A DNA stretch of 64,000 bases from Carpediemonas membranifera (GCA_019828565.1 JAHDYR010000069.1:620001-684000); one strand, 5' to 3'; shown: positions 29,746 through 40,370, counted from the stretch's first letter. Translations and numbers: made by a program. Notes: a model not told the origin generated them from the sequence alone.

Positions 29746-31441
29746 AAAAATGTGGTACCATATCTCGTCGATGACAACATTGCAGAACATTTCGCCAACA
29801 GTAGATGTGTATCATAGCCTATAAGGGCTAATGGTATGCTTCATCATTATCGATGCCGTCGAAGGTGCCCAAAGACGTTGTGAAAGGGGAGCTTTCTCAA
29901 ATCCTCATCTGTGTGAAACTGAACTCCTCAGGGGATGCAGATTGCAAAACCCTTTACCATTTTCCTCTAGCTGCTCTCGTTGGTGAGTTAGCCTTTTCTT
30001 ACACCTTCACTTTCGCGATCTAGGTCAATATTGACCGTGAAATTCAGATTCAACTTTTTTGTGCAAGCTCAGAACTCGACAACGAGACTAGCTATCAGCA
30101 GTCTAACTTCAGGAGGTGTTATAGATCCTTGTTACAGGCATATCTTCCGCTTTTCAGCTCCCAGCTGTCGCAATTGCACTGATCGCGTTTCGTGAAAATC
30201 CCGTGAAATGTGAAAATGTGAAAGTTCACAGTTCGTAATCGCTATTGTGATGATCATGCCGCTGGTGGTTTGCACTGGGTACTTTATTAGACACTATACA
30301 CATCCCCTGAACACCTCAGAATGTAGTTCTGCAGCACACAAACTTCAAACTCATTTGTGCCACTTTTTTTTTCTTGGTGGCACAAAATGGTCTCGGGAGA
30401 AAAACATCAAAAAAAATAACTTTGTACCTCTCGCACCTGTATCATGGCAGGAGGTCAGAGACACCATCGTAAATTTTTATTCGCATTAAATATAATTTTA
30501 GGTCGATTGGTGTTCGGTCATGGACAGGTCCGGTATCCCATTATCCCACAGCCGAGAGACGCGGGTAACTGCCCAAGCTCGTGAATGACCATTTTCGCCA
30601 CTCTCCACCCGGCCTGGGCGCTACATCATCCTCTGAATGATGACGAGAAGGGCTCTAAAGCCTATAGGGGCTCCAGCACGCACCCTCTGCACTTACTATC
30701 TCAATATTGCCGAGGCACCCAGCATGGACCATAGAGTTATGACCTCAAAACTTCCTATCTGTGGACTCTATGAGACTTGTGTCTTCTCCGGTGACCTTGC
30801 GTGTGATTTAGCGGGGGTGTGAGTGTTCCCCACAAGTGCTGGTCTGCCTCTTCTGCGTCCGCATTTATCACGGTCATTGCACTGCACATCCCTAAGTCCC
30901 TATATCGCTAATTGGGGTGAGCAGGAGAGGCAGTGAGTCTCATACACCAGCGAATATTATGACATTCTGAGAAGTTCCCTTTGTTTCACCTGGCTGGGGT
31001 CAGTTCTTAGCGCTTTGACAGGCAGCCTGGAATTCGCTGTTCCCAATTCTTGTTCCTGCTCTTACCCCGAGACCCCTTGTTGCTGTCACATGCACAGATG
31101 GGCCAGGATTTATCATTTCTCCATGTGCACTTTAATGATTGCAACGAGTGAAACGAACAACAAGTGCTACTGACTATCGAATAACGCTATTCCAACGGCA
31201 CAGAACGGGTTTATAGCATGCATATGATCCATTCTGGTGCCTTTATCCTCTATAACCAACATCAGTCCATCAAAAATGAATCTTGCAACAGAATACTCAT
31301 CCACACGCATCGAGAACGAAAAAGAAGCATATAACCAACATCAACAACCTAATAGAAGGCTGCATGCAAGCGTAGAGCTCTCCTAGTCGATTCTTCATTT
31401 TCACAAGCATCGATCTCCCCGCCAGGATGAAACCGTGCGCC

Positions 31442-31491
31442 CAAAAGCTCAGAGATGCCGTTATAGATGATATAACGACGTCTCTGAGCTT
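31442..31491. repeat. Inverted repeat in U
   Basis: AAAAGCTCAGAGATGCCGTT pairs with AACGACGTCTCTGAGCTTTT across a short loop; the arms are about 22 nt. Confidence 0.6.
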
Positions 31492-31532
31492 TTCAGCGAT
31501 GTCAGTTTCTGGCCACCTCCAAGTTCGGCTCT

Positions 31533-31600
31533 GCGAAAATAACAGTGCATTGCACTATAAGTCATACATTTGGAATACAGCAATGCACTGTTATTTTCGC
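31533..31600. repeat. 21-bp perfect inverted repeat in U
   Basis: Arms 31533-31553 and 31580-31600 (GCGAAAATAACAGTGCATTG plus one base, and its reverse complement) with a 26-nt loop. It could form a strong hairpin or be the ends of a tiny foldback element. Confidence 0.7.
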
Positions 31601-33067
31601 CAAAACCACTCTGACCTACCATTGTCCATGGGCTTGACGGGGGTGATCTTCTCGGCTTGGATTTGGCTGAAACTTGGTATATGTGTAGTATTTGATATGT
31701 TAGGACGGATCCAAGATTTTTACATATCGTTCGAGTCTATTTACCGAGATATACGTAAAAGCAAATTTAGGGTTCAGACTACTTCTACCTGAAAAGCGAT
31801 ATGGCGGGTCCTTAGACTGTGCTGACCCGGGCCCAGCAATTTTACGATAATAAATTGGCGTATTTATGTTGATATACGTAAACAAAAAAATACATGGGGC
31901 GCACTTCAAGGTAAACACAGTACAAGTTCAATCACACTACATCAAATGGTTTAGGAGATGGTTTGGGAGACATTTAGTCTCATGAGTCGTGGTGCATCCC
32001 TCCCATCTTCCTGTCTCGACATAATATCAATCCGAGGACTAATGTTGGAGTCACGTCAACAATACTCTCATGTTCAATAAGACGTTCTTGGCTATTTAAT
32101 GCTTCTCTGCGTCGACTATGCGTATTCAATCGCGAGATTTGGCTTCCCGTTTAACATTATGGCGCGACTGGAAAGATTAGCTTGATCTGACACACTCGAA
32201 TAGCTTTCAAAGAGTCAGAGAGGACAATTAGTTGTGATTCTAGCCATCGCTGAGCCATATTCAGTCACCTATACATTCTGTTCAGAGCTGAATGAAAAAT
32301 TGTGAGACTTGAAGTCGCATTGAACAACTCCGTGGTCATGTATAAAGAATTTAGCCTGCATTAGATGACTAATATAACTGAGTTGGACACCAGGGTCGAC
32401 CTAACAGACGTTGGAGACGACAGTGCGGTCGACAGGAGGAGTATCCAGGCTGAGACACGGTCGACAACGACTACATCGGTGACAGGGAGGACATATGGAT
32501 AGTATTTGAGCATGTGAGTAAGCGTGAAGTTCTGATCAGGATGATGCGAGGGTGGGTCATAAACATTGATGAGATACAACCACATTCGAGGCCCAAAGTC
32601 GCTCAAGCTTTGCTTACTGTTACCTGCAGAGTAGCCCTGTATTGTTCCGTGCCTTTCAATCAAGCTCAAACACCATGCGCAGGTAGCTGGCAAATTTTCA
32701 GTCTTAAAGTGCATTATTTGCCACCTGCGCGTCGCTACGAGGGAAGCAGCAGCGGAAATAAAGACAGGAATACCTTATGGATAGCATTTATCGACAACAT
32801 CAGTGATTCTCTTGGCGAACAGTGGTCTCAGTGCAGAGAAGCATTTCGTGAAAATGTGTGAAAAATGCAGAAGCTCACAGATGCATGGAAAGCATGTATA
32901 GTGATGTCCTGTACATCCAGGGGTGTTCAGTGCCATCTCTTTCGTTTTCTTGCGCCTTGTGAAAATGGTGAAAAGATTTCACTGAATCTAATGTTTTCAC
33001 CATTTTTTTTCGTGAAAACGGACTTCCTCATGATTTCCTCAGGCATCGAAACCCCGTTTTTAACAGT

Positions 33068-34480
33068 ATGGATGTACAGCGGCTAATGAACAAGCTCATT
33101 GGTATCCCCTTCGCATGTGGTGACAGTTCGTTGCTCCCACGCAGCCGTGTTGTCATCAGCCTGCTCGGGATCTGCGGCGATCACAAAGCGTTGCAGATTG
33201 TTAGTGGCGTCAAGCGGGGACGATACTACCGCTCTCCATTCTCCTCCCTACACATGGGAAAGGTCGCAAGCGACCCGTTTGCCAATCGTTGCGATCGCTG
33301 GACAATCGCAGATAGCATCCGTCTTCGTGACGCTGGTGGCGTGAAAGACATGACACGGTTTGGGTCCCGCGATGGTCACCGAGATGTCTGCTGTCTGACC
33401 TATGCCAACGAGATAGATGGCCCACTTCACGTGCTCACAAAGTACGCTGATGTCACGTTCATTCCACCTGTCATGCATGTGAGTCACTATCTTATGAAGG
33501 ACTTCTGGACGCTGCTTGGCCTTGTCAAGGTTCAACACGCTGGTCAGAACGTGCACACACTTGAGCAGATTGAAAAGCTGTTCACGCGGACAACTGGCTG
33601 CAACGAGCAGAGCTGGAACAGACGAAAGCTCGCGACACTAGTCAACGAGCACCTTGAGGAGTTTGACCAGTCACTCCAGCCCTTCATACTCCTTACAGCC
33701 AAGTTACAGGCGTTGTATTACTCCTCTGACCACGTGACACACCAGACAATCGCTTTCCATCACGCGGCGTCCTTTTCTACGTTCATCATGTTCCATGTCT
33801 TGACGTTGTTCTATGACCTTCCATCGAGTCGCTCCTCGGTTGCTACGACGCTCAATGATGGTCTCAGACTGACTTACTCTCCCAAGTTTACCGGCTCGCT
33901 ATATCTGAATGCAGTGGTGTCAGTTCTGCCCAAGGTTCACTCGAAACTGCGGCTTCCGATGTTCTATTTGCTTGAGGAGTACTTCGAACGTGATTTCCTC
34001 ATCAATGCCCAGTTGCGAGTGGACAAGCATCGATCTTGGGTTCTCGGCTTCCTGGCTCAGAAGACAATGGTCGGTCGTGTCCTTGCTCACTACACCCGCC
34101 GTGGCTCATCGAGAAAGCATGGTATGGTGTTGCCGATTGCAAGGCAGTGTAAGTCTGTCACATTCTGCTCGTGTCTATTTGATGCCGACCGGTGTGCCGC
34201 CTGGAGAAATCGTCTATTAACTAAGGTACCCAACTGGGATAGGGAGGCGAGCCAACAGTCGCTGAATGCGCTGTTTAGTGGATGGGTCAAGGGTATCTGT
34301 GAGGAGCCGGAGGAGATCCGGGAACTCATCACTGTTGACGAGACAGCCAAGACGATTTGTGTAAGGACGGCGGACAGTGGTCTGGATGAGACTCTCTGCA
34401 TCTGCAATCTGTGCAACAGTGAGCAGCGAGCGGAGGAGCTGATGAGGAGGACTGGGCACAATCTTCGCCCGAGAAGATAG
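33068..34480 (+). pseudogene. Transposase-like gene of T, C-terminal part
   Basis: 470 codons to the stop. It opens with RVVISLLGICGDHKALQIVS, matching the block in KDZ/Plavaka-type transposases where a second catalytic Asp sits in GD. Later blocks read DGPLHVLTKYADVTFIPPVM, HVSHYLMKDFWTLLG and HHAASFSTFIMFHVLTLFYD. The C-terminus has a Cys pair cluster (CICNLCNSEQRAEEL). The ATG at 33068 overlaps the TA target copy and may not be the native start: the native protein probably continued from the part ending at 29309. It could be a separate T gene if the two halves were never joined. Confidence 0.45.
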
Positions 34481-34558
34481 ATAGATGGATAATCGGAGTA
34501 TGTATATAAAGGGTTCTTTATGTTTACACTATCTTCACCAATCTACAGTCAATTACGT

Positions 34559-34720
34559 CTATTGCGAGCGAAGAACAGCTTTCAGCAAGAAATTTGAGGC
34601 AACTGTCAGGTAATTCTTAGTAACGTCGTCGGCAATGGCGTAATAGTCATCAATTTCAGTCAAGTGACTCAGCTTAACGCGCATTTGCTTGATTTCGGCG
34701 ATAAACTCGGCCCGCTTCAT
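34559..34720 (-). CDS. Small helical protein in T, 53 residues
   Basis: ATG at 34720 (MKRAEFIAEIKQMRVKLSHL, then TEIDDYYAIADD and NYLTVASNFLLKAVLRSQ, stop at 34559). It is an amphipathic-helix-rich small ORF with even codon structure, convergent with the transposase-like gene 78 nt away. No family is recognised. It could be a small structural or regulatory protein of T, or chance. Confidence 0.35.
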   Translation of the reverse strand: MKRAEFIAEIKQMRVKLSHLTEIDDYYAIADDVTKNYLTVASNFLLKAVLRSQ

Positions 34721-35438
34721 TCGTTTGTCATAAAGTGCATTCCGGCCATATCACAAGTTTTCTTCATCACAAGGCACGCACGGGGGTGTAAGCGGGACCG
34801 AGGCTACCACCACAGCCTCTTCTGAGCCGATGGATACCTTTTGTTGATTTGCCAGAATTGACCAAACGACGAGGAATGCTTGATATGCCGCGTATGGATG
34901 ATTTGAAGAAGAACTGAAGGTGAAAGACAAAGATCATAGAAATACACATCATGCGGCTCACTTTTGGAGACATTGGAGGTAAATTAGCTTTTAGGATCGT
35001 TTTTCGTTTGCCAGGCAAAGTTTTGAGTGTTTTCTCGAGAATACTCGATGCCGTATGCAATCTTGCTGCTATTTGATGCAGAACAAAGGTTGTTATGTGA
35101 CACAGATGTTCTCACTTGCTTTCGGCCTTCTTTGTTGGCGAGCAAAAGCAAACTTCTTTGGGAGCAATTCCCAAAAATCGCATCTTTACGCACCCAGGAA
35201 ATTTTATCTCGGCATACTGGACCAGTGGGGGAGGCACGGCAGTCTATCCCGACCCTAGATGAACCATGAGACAGTTTTTCGACGAGAGTTTGTGCGATGC
35301 CACTGACTTCGCGAGTGAAGGTCTTCAGCATGTTGTACGGATGTCTAAACGATGCCTTGTGCAAGTGCAAGGCGTAATACGCTGTAGTTTAATTGTTTGA
35401 GCGCGTTCATTTTTTCTTGCAATCGTCCTTTTTTCATG
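34721..35438. other. Right subterminal region of T
   Basis: Holds a minus-strand open frame of about 115 codons (from ATG near 35327 to 34984) with no recognised motif, probably chance. Otherwise AT-rich sequence leading to the right TIR. Confidence 0.35.
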
Positions 35439-35494
35439 TATTCCGGGACTTATTCCGGGACTTTAAGTCCCGGTTAAAGTACCAGAAAAAACAG
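35439..35494 (-). repeat. Right terminal inverted repeat of T
   Basis: Reverse-complement partner of 19310-19365, followed by CATG and then the element C pol frame. Confidence 0.88.
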
Positions 35495-35498
35495 CATG

Positions 35499-36697
35499 TC
35501 GATGAGACAACAAATGAGCTCGTGAATGATGAGCTCGAGAACCTAGTGGCGGACGGGATAATCCAACCCTCATCGGGACCGTTCAGCTCACCCATTGTAG
35601 TTGTCCGTAAGGGACACAAGGGATCAGATAAGATCAGACTATGTGTCGACTACAAGGCCCTCAATGCCAATACAGTGAAGGACAAATTCCCACTACCAAA
35701 CCTCCGTCAGTTCGTCGATAGGGCAGCTGGATGCAAGATTTTTGCGGCTCTTGACCTACGGCAGGGCTATTATCAAATGAGCATGGAGGAGACGGACATT
35801 CCGAAGACAGCTTTTGTCACACCGGACCATTACATGGAGTTCCGCCGGTGCCCATTTGGGCTCTGCAATGCACCCTCTAGGTTCCAAAAGGCAATGCAAA
35901 AGGCTTTCGCCCCGGTCCTCCACAAAGGAGTTGACATTTACATTGATGACCTTATGGTCTACGCCAAGACAGAAGAGGAGTTCTTAGAGATCCTCGAGAA
36001 AGTCTTTGACATCTGCAAGCAGTATAGACTACGTCTGAAGGGCCCGAAATGTGTAATTGGTACAGATCACATCGAGGCCGTGGGATATATTATCTCAGAA
36101 AAAGGGAAGCAACTTTCCCCCGAGAGGGTAGATGCCGTAAGAGCCATCCCCAGACCGGACACTCCGAAGCAGCTTCAGCGCACTCTAGGATCATTTAACT
36201 ATGTCGCGCAGTTCGTATCGGACGCGTCGCGCCTCCTAAAGCCGCATAATGACATGCTTAAAGCGTCAATGGGATATTTACTACAGAGGAAAGAGCTATC
36301 AAAGAAGCTCCTTCGCTGGGTTACCGTCCTATCGGACTACACGTTCACCATTAGTCATATATCTGGTAACGCTAACGTCATGGCAGATATGCTGTCGCGG
36401 GTGCAGAGCACCTGCCGGGACTCACACTCCTTAAATCTGCTAGAAGCAGAGGAGAGCGAGGTGAGACCGTCCCTATGGGATATCAGCGAGGCCCAGGCCA
36501 GCCTCCCTGAGGAACATAGGATCGGTTGGGAAGGCCTAGACGGCTGCACCCTGGTGGACTCTACGTACTTCGTACAAGGAGTCCCGATCATCCCGGACGG
36601 TAAGCTACGCGACTCCTTCCTGCAGTTGGCACATCCAATTCCACACTGGCTCAAATGCCACGTATCAGATGCTGAAGAAGATGGTTTTTTGGCCTAG
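35499..36697 (+). pseudogene. Element C reverse transcriptase and RNase H remnant
   Basis: RT blocks: FSSPIVVVRKG, RLCVDYKALN, FAALDLRQGYYQM, CPFGLCNAPSRFQ and DIYIDDLMVYA (YIDD catalytic box), then connection-domain sequence KGKQLSPERVDAVRAIPRP. After RLLKPHNDMLKA the frame jumps to RKELSKKLLRWVTVLSDYTF. The RNase H core with its catalytic acids (about 100 residues) is missing, an internal in-frame deletion. A frameshift near 36670 leads into the integrase frame. Confidence 0.85.
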
Positions 36698-37490
36698 CAT
36701 GCTGAATGATGTCAGACGAACCGTTAAGCGGTGCCCGATCTGCCTCAAGTCGAGAATAAGAAACTACATTGAGGTAGAAGCAGGATCCAGCCTTAGAGGC
36801 AAGCCATGGGAGACCGTGGCTGTGGACACCATTGGACCACTGCCCTTGGATAATCTGGGGGCACGATACATCGTCACAGCAGTTGACATGTTCACTAGGT
36901 ATACGGAGCTTATCCCCGTAGCCAGCGATGACGCACGCACAGTTGCACAGGCCCTATGGGACCGAGTCTTTACGAGATACGGTGTCCCTCTCGAACTCCA
37001 ATCTGATGGGGCTCCGGAATACGCAAACTCCATACTGGACGCGATGCTCACGGAGCTGAAGGTGCTTCGGCACTTCACGATCCCATATCACCCCCAGAGT
37101 AATGGGCTGGTGGAGAGGAGAAATGCAGAGATTGGCCGCCACTTAAGGTGGATGGTCCTCGCTATTGCGAGCCGAGACGAGTGGGCAACATTGGTGCCAA
37201 CCGTTCAAATGATACTTAATGGCACGACACACACTGCTACGCAGTTCTCCCCTCATGAATTAATATTCGGTCAGCCTCACAACCTATTTTCCACTGAGTG
37301 GGACGCGGCAGAGTGGGGCGACAAGAGGATTGTTGCGTTCAAGCAATCTCTCCAGGAGGTCCTAAGGACACTGGAAGACTCCGTAAGGGAAGGCACATCC
37401 GCCAGGAGCCAGATCGAGACGAAGGGGGTAGAAGTAGGTGACTATGTCCTGTGCCATTGTTGGCTTGCGCAGGTAGATCTGTTTACATAA
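36669..37490 (+). pseudogene. Element C integrase, main part
   Basis: Zinc-region end CPICLKSR, catalytic core VAVDTIGPLPLD (D), LQSDGAPEYANS (D), HPQSNGLVERRNAEIGRHLR (E), then TTHTATQFSPHELIFGQPHN. The frame ends at GDYVLCHCWLAQ through a ~60-bp foreign-looking stretch at about 37455-37515. The domain resumes as HENPKKLDCPNRGPWKIHEV in another frame. Confidence 0.85.
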
Positions 37491-37515
37491 ACTGCACTGG
37501 CTCTCAGTCCTATGG

Positions 37516-37884
37516 AAACATGAAAACCCCAAGAAGCTCGACTGCCCGAACAGAGGCCCGTGGAAGATTCACGAGGTACTGCCGAACCATAAGGTGAAGC
37601 TGCAATCTATTGTCACAGGAGACATTAGAGTTACCCACGTCGACAAAATGATGCCATTTGAGACAGATCTTGAAGAGACTCAAATGAAGCAATTAGCCGA
37701 ATCCGATAAGGAACAGTTTGAGATCGAAAAGATCGAGAAGATCGACTGGAAAACCGGTATGGTGACCATTAAGTGGAAAAACTATGATGAACGCACGGAA
37801 CAGCACCGAAGGTCTGTGTCCCACGTCGAAGAGGTTAAGCGCCGTGCTCGGAAGGCCCGTAAGAACCTTGCTAATTACGTTTAA
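37516..37884 (+). pseudogene. Element C integrase C-terminus with chromodomain-like tail
   Basis: KIHEVLPNHKVKLQSIVTGD and VTHVDKMMPFE form the GPY/F-type region. FEIEKIEKIDWKTGMVTIKW and KNYDERTEQHRRSVSHVEEV resemble a divergent chromodomain. It stops at 37884, before the 3' LTR purine tract. Confidence 0.7.
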
Positions 37885-37942
37885 GGTCCCTCTTTGGTTT
37901 CTTTTGCTCCCCAGGAGGGGTCTTCTTCCAAAGAGAGGGTAG

Positions 37943-38005
37943 TGTCACGGTAGTTTAGACCATTTTTACCTTTAGACGGTTTACCTATAAACAGTTCGCT
38001 TCACA
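37943..38005 (+). repeat. 3' LTR of element C (63 bp)
   Basis: Same as 17748-17810, followed by GACC (target duplication) and the remaining 7 bp of the interrupted element B LTR, to 38016. Confidence 0.9.
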
Positions 38006-38016
38006 GACCGGTGACA

Positions 38017-39502
38017 CACGGACCTAGAGGCAGAGGTCAACATAGGAGGAGAGCGGACCCCGGCTGCCCAGTCCGGCCGATACCTAGGACTATGGATCGC
38101 CAGCGGTCCTGACCCGCTGACAGCATGCATTGCCAAAAAGAGGGAACAATCCTCCAAGTACCTGGCCCTGGCAAGAAGGGCAGGCTGGACTAAGGGATCG
38201 ACCCCTGTGGCGATCAGCGAGTCCATCCTCCAGACCTTCCTGTGGCCAAAAATTGCCTTTGGAATCGAGATCTGGGGTCAAGTCCCCGGAGGCAGGAAGA
38301 TATGGAATGACTGGCGCGGAGTCATGGCCGGCACAGGGCCAGGAGGAGGCGGGGTCGCCAGAATCATGTCTGGATGGATGTGGTGGGATGCAGACATGGG
38401 CCAAAGAGCCGTGAGAGTCCGCGAGTCCGCCCTTGACCCCGATCGAGCATCACCCCTAGGCAACTTCAACTGGAACTCAGCAGGGCCGAAAACGGTCCTG
38501 GGAAAGTTGAACAAATGGGCAAATGAAGTCCTCGAGGACACACCGGAGGGCCTCCCGCCAAGGGCGAGAGCACGAATGGGTGGCTGGAAAATGTCAGCCC
38601 GTGACATCGTTTCCAAGGGCAGCCGGACAGCGAGAGCGGCAGCGGAGATACTTGCATCGGAGGCAATGCAGGCCATGGAGAAGGGTAGGCCCCCCAAGAA
38701 AGCTAAGGCAATTAGAGGTATGATGATCTCCAGGAGGGACGTCAAGAGGGTGGTGATGACCGCCTCAAACAACCTCCCATCTGCCAGCAACCGCTGCGCC
38801 ACCAGGGGAGCGGCCTTACTCATGGAAACGTTCCCAGGACAGGCAGACCTGTGTCGCCAAATCCAGCGCCTATGCCAATATGTACCATCAGGTCCGAGCG
38901 AGAAATCATTAACTTCCTGAGAACAGGACCGCACTGCACGGAAGCGGTCTCCAGAGTCACCGAATGGGCTGAAAACCAGCCCCTAGGGACTCAAAGCCAT
39001 ATCATTGCGCAGTGCAGAGGGTTCACCAGACCTCCAGGATGGCACCTATGCTGGGAAGCAGCCCAAAACAGCACCATCGGGAGCCCCCTCAGGCACGGCC
39101 CAGATAGAGAATGGTATAACTCGAGGGCCATCCTCGAACTGCACTGGCTCTTGCAGAGGGACGACGACCTGGTGAAGGAGGGCCTCCTATGCGGAAGAAT
39201 CGCCCTCGCAGAGTTCCGCAAGTGTACAAACTAGACAATGCACAAGCGCGTGGAATCCCTGGAACCGGCAGGGGTAACCCCCAGCGTGTTCCAGTGGCAC
39301 CAAGCTGTGTTCACGGCCAACTTCCTTACTTAATACCCCGCACGACAACCTAGACATACTAGCAACAGAACCCAACGCACCAACCCCCCGGGAGACAGGT
39401 GTGTTCGACCAGGAACGCTCCGGCATAGAACTCCTGGAACCACCGGGGGATGCACCCCTGAGTGCTCCGGTAGCTCTACGCAGCGAGCATAGACAGGTCG
39501 AG
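38017..39502 (+). mobile_element. LINE fragment L (ORF2 C-terminal part and 3' region)
   Basis: From 38017 a frame reads TDLEAEVNIGGERTPAAQSG, RYLGLWIASG, KYLALARRAGWTKGSTPVAI and SILQTFLWPKIAFGIEIWG. This is the pattern of the RT thumb and connection region of non-LTR retrotransposons (YLGLW then several hundred bases later PxLxYGxExW). The frame continues to 38920 and, after a frameshift, to 39234 (GPHCTEAVSRVTEWAENQ). The 3' part (39420-39490) has a diverged CTCCTGGAACCACCGGGGGA block also seen in the LINE at the right end. The 5' side is cut by element B, the 3' side by fragment E. Confidence 0.6.
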
Positions 39503-39905
39503 TGTCATGGTTGCCACCATGTTGGGGCCATGATTAGGGCCATATATTGATTTGTATTATTTTTGGCCTGGTCTTGATTGTGATTTGGTCCCGGCTAGTC
39601 CGCAGCACCGATCAAATCGTATCATTAAACTCTTCAACCTCATTGCTAGCACTCGGCCCCAAAGGCCCGGCACAGTTTTAAAACTAGTCCACATTCACCC
39701 AGCATGTTCAGCAATATCTCCACCACGAATTTCCCGAAGCTCCGCGAGCTCACCCGCTCAGGAGTGAAAAATTACAGACAAGAAGTTGATAGACTTAAGG
39801 TCTTCTTCCCTAACGCCAACTACCGCGTTTTCCTCGATGAGACGTTCATTGACGCGGTCGAACGCCAGACTGACAAGAGAATTCAGGACATTACCGATGA
39901 GGAAG
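39503..39905 (+). mobile_element. Ty3/gypsy-like fragment E: LTR plus start of gag
   Basis: A 172-bp LTR-like segment (39503-39674; TGTCATGGTTGCC...CCCGGCACA) is followed directly by the palindrome GTTTTAAAAC (39675-39684) and a gag-like start at 39704 (MFSNISTTNFPKLRELTRSG). After about 200 nt of gag the sequence turns into opposite-strand gag of element H. There is no second LTR. Confidence 0.55.
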
Positions 39906-40370
39906 GTAAGGTCTCATCTTGGCAGGTTGCTTGAAGCTCTTGTTGACTCTCTTGGGCTCCTGCGTGACCTTGTTGATGCCCACCATCTTGGCAGCCTTGA
40001 ATGACTTCTCCATGAGGGCCTTCTTGCCAGTGACTCCCTGGGCCTGCACACGGAACGTCTTAGCGGTGAGTTCGCCGAAACGATCGAGTGTCAGCAGGTA
40101 TTGCAGTCTGAAGTCCACCAAGTTCTTGACGAGGGCAATCACGTCACCAAGCGTTGCATCGTCCGGAAGACCGTTAGCATCGCGCTTAAACTCCGTTTGG
40201 AAGCGTTCCCAGGCTTCGAACTCCTTCTTGATAAGCTCGGAGTGCGGCTTGTCCTCAAGGTCGTTCTGTTGTTCTTCGAGGAGCTCGATCTGAGCACGTA
40301 GAGCAGCATTCTCTTCCTTCGTCTCATCTACTTGGTTTTCAAGCGCCTGAAGGCGTTCTTCCACGGACAT
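39905..40370 (-). pseudogene. Element H gag-like ORF1 (YR retrotransposon), truncated
   Basis: ATG at 40370 (MSVEERLQALENQVDETKEE). An N-terminal coiled coil (ALRAQIELLEEQQNDLED), a helical domain (LVKNLVDFRLQYLLTLDRFG, corresponding to ERRLEFLRxxD in the gag of I and J), and a basic tail. It is cut at about 39905 by fragment E. The layout is the same as ORF1 of elements I and J, so H is a further YR retroelement, at the left end of the array. Confidence 0.6.

Larger units (their letters stand above)
29310..33066. mobile_element. Element U: 3.76-kb non-coding TIR element in the transposase-like gene
   Basis: 44-bp inverted repeats with two mismatches: 29310 begins CTGTTAAAAACGGGGTTTCG and the reverse complement of the end at 33066 begins the same way. 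Flanked by TA (29308-29309, 33067-33068), as for Tc1/mariner-type insertions. I see no ORF with family features inside, so it is probably non-autonomous. It contains several foldback structures that may be smaller nested elements. Confidence 0.75.
19310..35494 (+). mobile_element. Transposon T: 16.2-kb terminal-inverted-repeat element with cargo genes
   Basis: Ends are imperfect ~56-bp inverted repeats: 19310-19365 begins CTGCGTTTTCCGGTACTC and the reverse complement of 35439-35494 begins CTGTTTTTTCTGGTACTT. Both continue TAACCGGGACTTAAAGTCCC. Flanks carry a 4-bp duplication CATG (19306-19309, 35495-35498), and removing it restores the frame of element C. Inside are a zinc-finger protein, a HEPN-like protein, SET-like and unknown genes in a 2.07-kb inverted duplication, a kinase fragment, a two-part transposase-like gene and the insertion U. 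The transposase-like protein (DGY...GDH) suggests the KDZ/Plavaka type of cut-and-paste transposon. Without U the element is 12.4 kb. Confidence 0.85.
17748..38005 (+). mobile_element. Ty3/gypsy element C (4.1 kb) split by transposon T
   Basis: 63-bp LTRs at 17748-17810 and 37943-38005 (TGTCACGGTAG...GTTCGCTTCACA) are flanked by the 4-bp target duplication GACC (17744-17747, 38006-38009). The palindrome GTATTAATAC (17811-17820) follows the 5' LTR; the purine run AAAGAGAGGGTAG precedes the 3' LTR. The element lies inside the 5' LTR of element B. At 19310 its protease-RT linker is interrupted by the 16.2-kb transposon T, and the frame resumes at 35499. Without T the element is about 4.07 kb. 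Confidence 0.92.

Noticed and set aside
28149-34480. Treating the U insertion as an intron of the transposase gene
   Set aside because: It has terminal inverted repeats and TA flanks, is 3.76 kb in a genome with ~30-nt introns, and does not restore the frame.
19310-35494. Polinton/Maverick or integrated virus as the identity of T
   Set aside because: No DNA polymerase B, retrovirus-like integrase, packaging ATPase or capsid gene is visible; target duplication is 4 bp rather than the usual 6 bp.
39187-39426. Minus-strand 79-codon ORF
   Set aside because: Lies in the LINE 3' region and has no family feature.
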